From: Turbatrix aceti
Taxonomy: Eukaryota; Nematoda; Chromadorea; Rhabditida; Panagrolaimidae
Direction of reading: 5' to 3'
Assembly (NCBI GenBank): GCA_963969345.1
Contig: OZ017770.1
Location: forward strand, 8,751,246-8,815,245
Length of the DNA stretch: 64,000 nt
Notes under the pieces: model-generated
What the model saw: the letters and a program-made list of their open reading frames with translations, nothing else
Databases searched by the model: none
What the model was told of the DNA's origin: nothing
In this document: positions 10,508-22,677 of the stretch, in pieces
Position numbering within the stretch: position 1 is the first letter of the stretch
Layout of the letters: every line of letters begins with the position of its first letter
Translations under genes and position numbers: made by a program

Positions 10508-13500
10508 ATGGCGCAATCCTTTTTTCGACTCGCTGTTATCGTCTCTATTTCATGCCCACTCGTAATCAGTCAACGTCAAAAACATCTGTTTAACAGTGAC
10601 TGTAGCGACGCTAACTTCAAGGTAGGTTACTAAATAATAGTTTTTGCTACTTGCAGTACAAAAGTACATACTTGTGCATGTTTTTTTTCATGTTTTGCAC
10701 GGAGTTAATTAACTTGTATTTATTCAACATCTCATTTGACAGTAATATTGCGCATGGCAAAATAGAAAACACTGCCATTATTTGTTCACGTAGACATACG
10801 ATAAATTTCTCTTTTTTTTCTATTTTCTGAGACAAATAAAAAATAATGCGCACGCCTTGGCAATAATGACACAGCTTTTTCCCTCCTTGATGCCTTTTTT
10901 TGGAATATATCCACTTCGTTGTCTTTCCAATAAAAACGTCTGAACAACGCTGTTGATAACGCAGAATACCAAATGATCGATAAAGCAGCACAACGGCTTG
11001 CAACGGGTGTAGGACCAGTGTGCACTCACGTACCCCATCCTCTTAAGTTTAAAGACAAAATAGGACCTTATTTTGCGAATGCAACATATTTCTACTTTTT
11101 TTACGGCAAGAAACGAGAGAAAGAAAGTTGTTTTTGAGGCATTATGCAACTGACGTGTACTTTTTTTGCTAAATGCACGCATTTGAATAACATAGCCGCC
11201 ACCATGCGTGGTTGCTATTAGCCCAATCACATCAGCTGGTGGTATCATGTCACTGTACATACATACAACCAAACAATCATGCTCTTTAAACTCTTCGGGA
11301 ACACAACAAATTCTTTCTGTTTTTTTACTTTATTAAAGGGACGCGTGTCACAATGCTTCTTCTCACGGAGGCTATGCTTTGCTCTTGAAGAAACAACTTT
11401 TTTGACAACAGTGAGTAAAACAAAAAAAAGATGAGAAGAAATATTGATTTCAACCAACCGCCGGGAGCATTGGCTCTGAGTCAGGCAAAACACCAATTGG
11501 TCATTGTGCTTTTTCTTGGATGATACTCATTACATCATATAGCAAATAAAATGCATTAGACACTGCATTAGGACACTGGTTTATGATCTGTACAAATCCA
11601 CGAAACCCACTAAAATCAGATTCGAGTCACTAAGATTTTTTTGCTCGCATATATATTAGGTATACATAACACAGCTCAGAAAAAAAATGAGAGGGAAGAA
11701 GGAGTTCAATGAGTCAGAAGAAGAGGATTCGTGATCGTTGATGGAGTTTCTTTCATTTCCCGAGGACGATTGTGTAAACATACTTGCCTTCAATTTTTGT
11801 CCGTCAATCCGCCATTGTCCAAGACTGTCTTTTCGTCGATCTGTTTTACTCTGATGATTCAATTCGACCGCTAACCCGCGCAACGACGCAAAAAGCAAAT
11901 ATTGGAAAAACACGCTACCACGTAATACAGTTGCTTCGGTCACGACGATATATTTTTTTCCTCCTCAATCCCCGTACACAAGCAACGATAAAAATCAGTT
12001 TGTGGTACTCTCTTTTCTTTTTTATGCAATTGTAAACCTTCAAAATTGCGATTTGTCTTCTTCATCACTTATTTGTGAGATTATTTATTGATACCTACTT
12101 GTGATTTCTTGTAGTACTAATATATTTTGGTGATATGCATTATTCTATCTGCATAAAATGATTCTTGTCAGCAGGCAGAATCTCAAAATAGCTTTTTGTC
12201 TTTCTCATTATTTTGTATTATTTGTTTTAGCTTTTTTAATTTCTCAGGTTCGTTATCCAACATTTATATTTAGTAGATGCATTTTTGTCGTCTTTCTCTC
12301 TTTTTCTAAACAAAAACAAAAAATGTATTATATATTTAAAATTGTGCATTATTATTTATTTACGTTTATTAAGACATCAGTGTGTTTTTTCAGAACGTAG
12401 TATGCACAGTACAGCAGGTAGAGTGCAACGCCGAAGGCGACTTGATACCAAAAATAAAGCGTAATAGCACGGCCATACCCGGTGAAGCACATGATCTGCG
12501 AATTGAACCCTTTGCAAAAGCAAATGCACGACCAAACGGCGAAGATTACCACCTAGCCGTTGATATTTCATGGCAAACACCGCCGGAAAGTACGTTGCAT
12601 TTTAAACGTCATTTGACATTTACCATTTTCTATAGTCTTCATTAAACATCTATTTTGCTTCTTGTTTTTTTTTAGACGCCACCGAACACCTTAGCGGCTT
12701 TTTGCTTGAAATTGAACATGAAAATGGCTTAGAACAGACATGCTTCTTTTTTGACGTGTCAGAAACAAATTGGACAAACCAAGTCATAATGTCGTCACCA
12801 CGCTTTCATTTTTCAATTGACAGCGTTTTCAAATTTGACCAAAAGTACGACGTCACGCTGACTAGCCTCCCAGAAGCACGGGGTGATACGTCAGAAATTC
12901 GAAAGACCGTTACCATGCCCGAAAATCCAGGCAAGGGTGGAAAAAATATTCATGTAGCTGAAAATTGCACTCGACACTCTCATCCGTATGCTTCAAAGTG
13001 GACCGCTGGTTTTCGAAAAGTTCTGGTACACAAACTTGCACGTACCATACAAATTGAATTTGTTGGTGCACCAAAACAGTATTGCTTCGAGCAGTATGAG
13101 GTGAGTCATCTAATTCACTTAACGCACCAGGTGCAAGATTGACCTTTATGCCTGACTTTTCTAGCTGCGATTACTCGACGAAGGCGAAGTCGAACATGTT
13201 GCATCAGCTATTATCTCGGTGGACCAGATGAAAACGGAGGTTATTAATAACATGACAGTGTCTTTTGGTGAATACAATTTTACTGATCTCGAACAAGACA
13301 AAACCTACATACCATCTGTCATACCCGTTGAAAAAGCATCTGATGGTCGTTGTTTGTGCCCCGTTGGTGGCACAAATCCCTATGACAACAAGATTTGCGG
13401 ATGCATTGCCGCCAAGGGACAAGCTGTCAACTTAACACGTGAGCATTTTTTCTTCCACGTGAAATGAATATTAATTAATTCATTTTTTTGTAGAAATTAC

Positions 13501-15226
13501 TTTGGAAACAAAAAGTTGTGAGAATTGCAAAAATATCACTGTTGGAAATGAAGAAGCGGAAGAACAGGCAGATTCCTCGTATGTTGAGTATGTTGTGTTC
13601 ATTATATTTGGCCTCATCATATTGGTCGTTCTCGCTTACATCGGTGTATGCTTCTATAACAAGTACAACGCAAGTGGAAAGATGATTAACATCAGGCTGG
13701 AATTAAGCGAGCGAAGCGGTGATAACAAGCATCTGTTTGCACGAACCAACGGGGACGCGCGAAAGCCCCTCATTCCCAACGGTAAGTACAGGTGCCCTTT
13801 TTTGAACCCTCTAAGTGTCCCATTACCTAGGCATTATACATCGCGCTAGTATAATTTCTTTCTTTTTTTGCAAAAATTTGATTTTACTCTTTTTTAGCAA
13901 ATGTAAACATTCTCATTATTTATTCGCATGACGGACCTCTGCACGACGCAGCTGTTCTCGCGTTTGCCGAGTACCTCCGCAACGTGTTCCACTTCGACGT
14001 TCATGTAAGCGAGAAAAAAATTATTTGTCGGCAGACAAATAATATGAAGTTGTTAGTTGACCAACGGCAAGAGTTATATGAGTTTTAGATTGACAAGTGG
14101 GATCACGCAGCTATCGAGCAAAACATAACAGACTACATTTCGAGTTCATTTCTAAAGGCCAACACTGTAATCATCGTAAACAGCGCCGGAGCGTATCGTC
14201 GCTATCACAGCAAGGTGCTAAACGAAGGCACGGTCGTTCGGCGACGTAATCCCGTCCTTTTCGACGAACTCTTTTTGGCACAAATTAGTCAAGCATTAAT
14301 GTATGTCTCATTTTTTTCTCTCATTTTTTTTGCAACCAGGGCAAAACACAGCACAAGCCCACACAATCGTATTTCTCTAACAACTAATGTTCATTAAAAT
14401 ATACATTTTTAGCCATCCATCCGTTATGTCTGTGCGCTTTTCATGCACTCCACTCAGTGACGTCATTCCATCGCTTAGCGTTAGAATACAGTATTCTATA
14501 CCCGACACCCTGACAGATTTTTTGACTGGGATTGCCGGATACAGTTTGCACTCCGATGGACGAATTGCCGCTTATAGCATTTACTACGATGCACTTGTCA
14601 ACGCTGTCAACAAATTAACAGCTGAATACCGAAATAACCCTCGCTGGCTGGATGAATCTCACGTAAGCGTTGCCGTATCACCTCCGTCGCCCCCTGGTCG
14701 TGACTTTGCAACTGACGCTGACAAGCAGCCGTTAATTAACAACGAAGTGACATCTGAAGGCGTCACACCCAGTCTGCAGCAGCCGATTGAGGCTCCTGTG
14801 CGCGTGGAAATCGTGGATGAGCCAGAGCCAGATGACTCAACAACTCTGAGCTCTCAGCCACCGACCACGACAACAACCCTTGAGGCAGAAGACAAAGAAA
14901 AAAGCTATATCGAGCCATCTGTTGCTGTGGCAGCGGCAACAAGCAACACCGTTGACGTACAACCACCGGAAGACACCATTTACACAAATACGCTTGACAC
15001 CGTAGACTCAATGATGAAAACAAGTCCTATGCCGACGAGTGAAACAACGACAACGACATCGCCGATGCCGGTAGCGTATAGCAATCCCGCAGCCAACATA
15101 CCTCTTCAGACACAACCGGTACCAGCACATTCTGCGTTCCAGGGAAAACTTGCATTGCTTGAATCCGATGCAGATGATTCGGGTCTATTCTCCGATGCCG
15201 ATCTCAGGCTGGTTTCTTCTACCTAA
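10508..15226 (+). CDS. IL-17-receptor-like transmembrane protein with SEFIR domain
   Basis: Eight exons give 809 residues: 10508-10621, 12394-12589, 12676-13100, 13165-13438, 13494-13781, 13898-14004, 14089-14300 and 14413-15226. A signal peptide starts at the ATG (MAQSFFRLAVIVSISCPLVI). The ectodomain (to about 365) has scattered Cys and N-glycosylation sites. One membrane span lies at about 369-391 (VVFIIFGLIILVVLAYIGVC). A SEFIR domain follows (about 433-610), with box-1-like ILIIYSHDGPLHDAAVLAFA and a second conserved block around DVHIDKWDH. The last 200 residues are Pro/Ser/Thr-rich and disordered. SEFIR receptors signal by SEFIR-SEFIR contact with Act1/CIKS-type adaptors; C. elegans ILCR-1 and ILCR-2 are invertebrate examples. 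The first intron (1.77 kb) is far longer than the others. Domain layout supports the family; the exact paralogue is not resolved. Confidence 0.88.
10622..12393. other. Long first intron of the SEFIR receptor gene
   Basis: It begins GTAGGT after the signal-peptide exon and ends TTTTTTCAG before the exon starting NVVCTVQQ, and it is phase 0 at both ends. At about 1.77 kb it is roughly 20-30 times longer than the gene's other introns. ORFs inside lack domains or splice partners. Its length makes it a candidate for regulatory elements, but none was recognised. Confidence 0.75.
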
Positions 15227-16026
15227 GCAGCACAACAAAAAAATAAATAATACAACCCAAATCATTACGCATATGAATTTACCGGTACTATAATTGGCAG
15301 CATTGGTTATTATTATCTTTCTATCGGTTTTTTTAACCCAATACTTTCTACTATGTATGAATGCTAGTCGAAGACACAACAGACACTCAATGGGATCTAC
15401 CTACACCTTCCTTATCCACCCACTCATCCCCACGGTTTTTAGTCATTATTTGTAGCCTATATAATACACCTGAATAAGACATACGGGAAAAGCTTTAATA
15501 TTTGTACGTATACACACAACTTCTTTCCGAACACACTTTATACTCATTTCTGATATCTCGTTTCACTGACGATCCTCCTGTTTTTTTTTGATTTGTATCC
15601 TTCAACTGTTTTTTTTTGTGTTTCAATAGTGTAAATAAAGTTATAACACTGTAAATCATCCACGGTTTATCATGCTATACAGAAATACATTTGACAAGTG
15701 AAGAAAAAAGAGAATAAAAACAAAATATATCTTTTAAATGCAAAAAATACAACAATAGATGGCATGTGAAGTGTGTAAAAAAATAAATTAAAGCAGTTAG
15801 GAAAAGACACGCGGGGGAAAGGCCGCATGCATGCAGCCTTTTTTACAGAGCACAAAAAAAACATCAGAATATTATGAAAACAGCGGCGGCACAAACCGAC
15901 GAAAAAGAAAAGGGGAGAGAAAACAGAAAATAAAAAGACACTGTGTGCCAAAAAAAGTGTGTGGGCACAAACTAGGGACCAAGAAAAATTAAAGGGCAAA
16001 AAAATAGGTTATGTATTATGTTTATG
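15227..16026. other. Convergent 3' flanks of the SEFIR receptor and SNX9-like genes
   Basis: The two genes end toward each other here. An AATAAA at 15634-15639 is a plausible polyadenylation signal for the receptor transcript, which would have a 3' UTR of about 430 bases. The rest is A/T-rich with no exon seen. Confidence 0.65.
15634..15639 (+). terminator. Polyadenylation signal, SEFIR receptor
   Basis: Canonical AATAAA, 408 bases past the stop codon at 15226. Earlier A-rich AATAA variants just after the stop are alternatives. Confidence 0.5.
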
Positions 16027-19000
16027 TTATTGCTTGTTGTAAATGTCAGATAGTTGGCGTAATTGCTGACCAATATTCATGAAAAAGTCAGCTTCTTGAG
16101 CAAAATAGGTGCCGAGCTTTTGACGAAAATCATCGTTTGCTTCCTGACTGATTTGATTAATTTCTGCCAGCGTGGAGAATGTTATGATGTCAACGCGACG
16201 GTGTATGCCGTCGGCTTCTTGTTGCGATAATTTTCCCTCCTGCACGAGCCTTTCGTTGTGTTGAAGCTTTGCAAATGCCGACTACAATTTGGATGCATGC
16301 ATTAAACTACTTTGCGTTCCCGTGGTGACATAAAACTTACTCGGTGAGTACTGACAATGTCGGGAATGTTTCCAAAAATACCTTTGTATGTATAGAGAAA
16401 GTCAAGAAGCTGTTCGGTTGTCTTTTTGCCGTGCTCTTCGTGCTGTGATCCAATTTTGTGGAGAACATTTGCACTGTGACAAATGGCACTCTTCACAGAC
16501 GGAGCAGAGGTATCAAGTTCAAAATTCTTGCCAAGTGCTTCGAAACCAGTTGCAAGCTTTTGCCAGTTTGCTTTGTATGCTGCAAAAAAAGACAAGTTGA
16601 AATATACAAAAAAGTCTGTCCTTACGCCCTACGAGTCGTCGCTGGCTGTCAGCAACACGGTCATATAAAAACTTGGTGGCGTCATCAAGTCCACGAACGT
16701 TATGCACAAATGTGTCAACCTGACGTTCAACTTTTGCATTATCAACGGGTTGTTGTGGAGCGGAAATGCTGTGAAAAAAGTTTCCACCAACGTATTCGTC
16801 TTTTTCGGCTACACGCTTGCCACGCTTCCACTCCTTTTCATCGGTGGTAGTTATGAAGTGCTGCCAGACACCGGATTGACTCAGGACAGGATGACGACAA
16901 ATTTTGTTAACCCATAGCTGGAGGATGCTCTTGCGATGCTCGATGAGGTCTTCTTCGTAGCGACCACTGACTTGCTTTTCTGGCAGCGGTGGAATGGCAA
17001 TCAGAAGGTACTTGTTCGAAAGCTGATCGTGAAGCCAGTCAAAGTGCTTGTATCGCCGGGAAACCTGTATTCCCGTGAGCGATGATGTCACGCTGTACGC
17101 AATAAAACTTTTCAGGCCTTTGAGTTTGGATTCTTTTTTTGGCTTGTCCACAAGGCAACTGTACGTGTCTTTAATCGGTGCCCAGACAATTCTGCCGTCA
17201 GCTACCTGTAATTATAGCAACCAATTATTTTTTTTTGCTCAATCAAAAAAAAAGAAGTTTGAGCTTACAATTATCTCGTGACGCTCCCCAGAGGTTGTCG
17301 TCATTTTTGTGTTTGCCAAGATGTAACTCTCCATGCCGGATTTTACAAAATTCGAAAATCGGTTGATCATTCTCATTTTTGATGCGCTGGCTTTGTTTGC
17401 CCCGGCTGAAGAATCGAGGCCGGCAGATCGGCTTCGAGCAACCGTCCTGGACTGTTGAGCGGCCGCATTGCCTCCTGGGGCGCCTGATGGGAGGTCCTGA
17501 AACATTTAAATTTATTCAAATTCAAAAAAAAAATTAAAAGAACAAAACACAGTGCACAACAAGAAAAATAGACCACGCAAAAACAAAACGACACCTATCA
17601 AAACCTTATTTGTCGTGCTATCCGCAGATGGCTGCTTGACAATGGTCGGCTTGGGTTCCTTCTCGATCGTCTCCACGCCGGTCGACGACTGCGGTCTAGC
17701 ACACAATGACGGCGATGGCATCGGAGAAGTGCCCCGTTCATCGTCGGTCGAGACATCGGTCCTCGAGCCGCTTGCCTGACGAGTTTGGGACCTCGATCGG
17801 CGTCGAGAAACAGATCCGTTCGCATTAACGGATAACTTGTCCCCATCTTTGTTAGAAGATTCCTTAAAGCTTTGGTTAAAAAAGGCAAAGCAGAGAAAGA
17901 GCTACAGACAACGTAACAAACGGAATAGGACCTTATAAGATCCGGATCCGCAGTGCTTAGAGATCGGTTTCTCGCGAATAACATGACTTTGGATTTTTTT
18001 GTTTCAAACCAACATCAAATAAATTGCGTGTTATTGGAGTTAAGAATACCAAGCATGTTTTGGGCAGCCTAAAGATGGTTAGTCAACAGCCAGCTACTGA
18101 CAAAAACTCCATCCGATGAAACATCAGCAGTCAGAGAAAAAAATGTTTGTAATAGTTAACGACGTCAAAAGCCAAGAAGAAGAAGATGAAAAAAGCAAAG
18201 CTTCGTCATCATCAGAGTTGCGTGCACATCTCTTCTATGATACCATGAATTAGCCTTATGTGTGCTTGTCAATTTCTGATTCTCGACCCTAGATGCCCTT
18301 TCCTCTGTCGGGCGATAAAAAGGAAGCAAGCTCAGACAAGAGCATTCTCGTGCAACAACTTTTTTTTTTGTCTGGGAACAATAAAGTACTAATTTGATGA
18401 GGAAAAGGCATCGTTCCAAGATTCAAAGACTAAACTTACGGGAACTTCTTCGTCGTCTTCAGACCAATCGTCATCAAAATCATCATCATTGTATTGGTTG
18501 ATGGAGGATACAGTAGAGACAGGTTGATGTTGAAGGGTTGGCACAGGTGCTGCTGCAGAGGTGGCGGTGGGGATGACAGGTGCAGACACCGGAGGACCAG
18601 CTGTAAAATCACATTTTTGCAGGAAAAAATAAAATCGACTGGCTTACAAGAAGGCACCCTCGGATCCGCCCAATCAGAGTGAGAAGCCCCTCCGAAGCTG
18701 GGGTACAAGCTGGGCGGCGGGGGTGGCAGGGAACTTGCCGATGGCGGTTCGACGTAGGTTGGTGGCAGCGGAGGAGGCGGATTGTTAGGGGGTGCCGTCA
18801 GCTGAAAAAAAAATTTCTCATGAAAAAAATTTGCATAAATTTGTTTTTAATATTTGTGAAAAAAATTTTTGGCAATGAAAATATTTTTTAAATGAAAAAT
18901 ATTTATTACTTGTCGATGCGACCTGGAAATCTCAGGACATCGGCACGTCTGAATCCGCCCGGTAACCGGACTATTTTGCATGATAACCGTCGGGGGAGGA

Positions 19001-19937
19001 AGAATCGGTGTAGCAGCGACATTTCCGATAGCCGCGCACGTATGACGCCTAATAAGCTGCGCCCGACGAAGTTCTAACGCCGACTTGACAGGTGAATTCT
19101 GATGCGATGGAGGTGTGTACTGGTCGACAGCCTTTCTCAGGTTCGTTGTGAACAGCATATTTTTTTGATAGACAAAAAATATAAATACAACTACTATTTA
19201 CGACCAAGTAAAGTCTCGCTTAACAGGATATAAACTAGTCCTTTTTTGTTCACCGGAAAAACACCATGATGAATGAATGAAAAGTACAAATTGAGTTTAA
19301 ATAAATTTGTACAAAATTGTTTTATTCTATCTTATCTCTTGCCTGATGGGTAATTGACAATCCTTAAATCGTGTATTCTTGTATGTTGTGTGTTGACAAA
19401 ATTTTAGGATACCAGAAATCTACAAAGAGTGGGAGTAGGAGGTGGTACCTAGAGTTCAGTTGCGTAAAATGGGTATTCAGAGTTTTTTTTACTATACTCA
19501 GAGTTCAGCCAGAGACCTGACCACGTGCCGTGTGCCATGTATTCGTGTATCTCCCCCACCCTGCGTATAAATAAATATAATACATATAGTACACCCCTCG
19601 TGAGGATTATACCTCGTGAGCCAGATTCTATCCTATTTTGTATCCAATTTTTTTTTGCTGTGTTAAAATTTCAGTCTCAAACAAAAAAAATAAATAAACA
19701 AAGATATACACTTACAGGACCGCTAGCAGCAGTGGGACCAGCAGTGGTGGTGAGTTTGACAACATAACTTTCCGGAAATAAGCCAACTTGTCCTCTTGCA
19801 TTACGGCCTTCCATCCACCCGCCGGGGATATTTTCACGTGTTACAGTCAAAATTTCTCCTTCTTTTATTGTCAATTCTCCCGTATCTGGTTGAGCGTCAA
19901 AATCGTAAGCCGCGTGAACCTGAGTTTTTTGTGCCAT
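16027..19937 (-). CDS. Sorting nexin with SH3, PX and BAR domains (SNX9/18/33 family)
   Basis: Exons: 19716-19937, an uncertain one at about 18911-19140, then 18648-18801, 18440-18600, 17605-17862, 17269-17496, 16626-17205, 16341-16579 and 16027-16281. Without the uncertain exon the protein is 698 residues. Order: SH3 at residues 2-65 (ALYDF-like AAYDFDAQP, GLFPESYV); Pro-rich and acidic linker (DDDFDDDWSEDDEEV, typical of SNX9); PX domain at about 350-465 (YKHFDWLHDQL, PPLPEKQ with the phosphoinositide-binding Arg/Lys region); C-terminal BAR/WASP-binding helices. SNX9-type proteins couple dynamin, WASP and PI(4,5)P2 membranes in endocytosis; the worm member is LST-4. The exon at about 18911-19140 encodes a Pro-rich stretch, has no clear acceptor and is phase 0 at both ends, so it may be a cassette or an alternative first exon. 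A splice-acceptor-like CTTTCTTTCAG lies 19-30 bases before the ATG. Confidence 0.92.
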
Positions 19938-22677
19938 GTTGAAGGTGAAATTTGAGCCCAAACTGAAAGAAAGTCCTTTTTTAGGTCGTAAGAAAAGTGA
20001 AAACAGACCGAACGAAAAAAAGTGAAAAAAAAGTCAAACACAGATAATGTACATTGTTTGCAAATTATTAAGGATGTATCAGCGGAAAGAGTGAAAAGAG
20101 GAAAAGTAGAGAATTCATAAGTCCTCTTTTTGCTCCCCCTAGTGTTGTTATCTTTATTTTTCCATATGTCTTGCTTGAGTAATACTTGGCCAAAGACACC
20201 CCGGAAGAGAGACTTATAACGGCAAAGTTTGCCAAATACCAAACAACAAAAAGAAGAAAAACACACTCAGACAATAAAAAAATATTATATAATAAATACA
20301 ATGGCGACAAAAAATCCTTCCAACTTCCAGACTTTGGACTGCATCAAAAGTTAGTTCTTTTTTTTTAGGCCTGTTTTTTGTTGTCATTTTTTTCGCAGAT
20401 AGCCAATACAATTCTTGGTTGTCGTCTTCGTTCAAATTAAATCGATGCATCGGGAGATTTAAATTGCCATAACAAAAAAAAACGTTTAATGCCTATCCTG
20501 TTGAGCGGAGAAAAAAAAGAATTTATACATACCAAAGACCAATTTGAGATTGAGATTGTCACAAAACACAACACGACATAAAAAAAAGTGGAGAAGAAGA
20601 GGCATACATAAAATAGAAAACAACACAAAAAAAATTGTGACAACTCTATTTAACGTGAAGCAAGTTGTTTTATTCCACCAAATAATGCTATAAAATGCCT
20701 CAAACATTTGTAAATGTAACATAAAGAAAGAATTTGTCAAAGCATCTTTTTTTGGAAGGGGAGAGGCTTTGTTGTTGCATGCTACAATAAAAAAAGAGCT
20801 TACCAAGGGGTTTTGTCCCACTTAAAAAATCAGATGGCATAAAATTAAAATTCCTCCAAACATTAACTAACCCTGCGTGCTGCGAGTCTTGAAATCTTCG
20901 CGCTGCTTTGTAATAAAACTGCATATGTATGAATGAAAAGTATCCATAGGAGTGCAGAGACTTTTGTGTGAGGTTATGAGCTCACGGAAAAGCGAAAAAT
21001 ACGCCAAACAAAGAAAGTGAAAAGAATGAAAGAAACAAGAGTGAGAAAAAAAATCACAAGAAAACTACTACTGCTAGTAGCGATGAGATGGATGTACAAT
21101 CTCATCCTTGCTAATGTTTTTTACTCACATAGAGTAGAAAAAGCAGGAAAGGTCACACAGGGGGAGAAAAGCAGAGCAAAAATAAGCAAAGGCATCCTGT
21201 GATTAAAACAGTGCACAACTTCGTTATAGTAGAAGCCATACATATACAACAGCAGCATCCGCAGTACATCAGATTGCACCAACTACGGGGCCGCCGGGGA
21301 TGGAAACAAATATCTGTGTTCCTTCTCACACAGAGGAGTATTATTGTTGGCCCCAGTGAGAGAAAAAAAAGTGTGGAGACCACACAGAGGACTACAAAAT
21401 GAGTAATTCTCCCTCCTTTTTTTATTTGAAGCTAGTAAAAAAAACTTTTAGTTTAGGCAAACAAAAAAAAACAAATAGTACTCGAAAAACAATGAATGAA
21501 AAGAAAACAAAAGCACAGAGCGAAGACGGAAGCCCAGCAATCAAATTTGACACTTTACACAATTTTTTTTATGGACAAGTAAAAAAAAAATACACGTGTG
21601 AAAAAGGGTGAGAGAGGGAAGCAAATGAGCGAAATTGTGAAATCAACATGATGCTGGAGAAGAACGACGGAGAAGATCGTCGTCAGTCATTATAGAACAA
21701 AACATATACACGCGTTAAGCTATAAAGTGTGAATCATCACTGCAGGACAGGAGAGATACGCGGTGATGATGATTGTGTGCAGTTCTGCCAGTCTGGAGTG
21801 CTAAAGCGATGGACACGAACACCGAGCACCGAACAGCGAGACGGCCGACCACGTCACATTCTCACGTCGTATCACAAAAAAAATAAAAAAAAAAACGACT
21901 CAAATATCTTTATTATGTACACGAAGAAGAAAGAAAATCAGTGTATAATCAGGCTTGATTAAAATTCAGTCCGCATTGGAGAAAAAAACGAATACACCAA
22001 ATCTTCTCTCTCTCGCTCGCTCGTTTTCTTTTTCTTTCACTCGCAAAAATTTTCAGTTTTCTCTTTCTTGGCGAAGTGATGAACGAACGAAAACGCTAGC
22101 AGATCGCGCAATGAAGCAAAAATAAGTTCAGTTCAACGCGGGGTGCTCTCTTGTGTTCTGTTGTGCGCGAACTACCTAACTACGCAGCAGGAGACAATCC
22201 TTGACCAGCCACGTCAACCCACAATTTATAAAAAAAAGATCTGAACTATTTATATCTAAAAATACAGACTTGATTTTCATCGTTGATTTTTTTCCTTCCA
22301 CGCGCAGTGTTTTTTTTGTTTCCGAACGAACCATAATCCGTTTTGTTTATCACCGTTTATCTTATCAATTGAACCAAGTACAACGATACAAAGGGTGTGG
22401 TCGGGTATGGACAACGTAATATATACACACATGTTTCTTATCTATTTACGTTCCAGTGTACATAAATGAAGTATAAAAATTGATAACCAGTAGATGGAGA
22501 GGAAAATCAACGGATATATCGATGCTATGTTTTGGTGAGCTGTGGTACACAGCGCACGACGCACTCAACGAATACAATCAATATACGGACAATAGTCGGG
22601 GATAGAGACGGACTAAAAAAAACAAAATCTGTCGATTCAATGCGCATACATTTTTGGGAGAGATGGATGTGAACGAA
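19938..22677. other. Intergenic region between SNX9-like and p190RhoGAP genes
   Basis: Both neighbours are on the minus strand, so this holds the SNX9 promoter and 5' UTR and the p190 3' UTR. The sequence is A-rich with many short A/T runs. ORFs here are lysine- or phenylalanine-rich, without domains or credible splice partners. No RNA gene was recognised. Confidence 0.55.
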
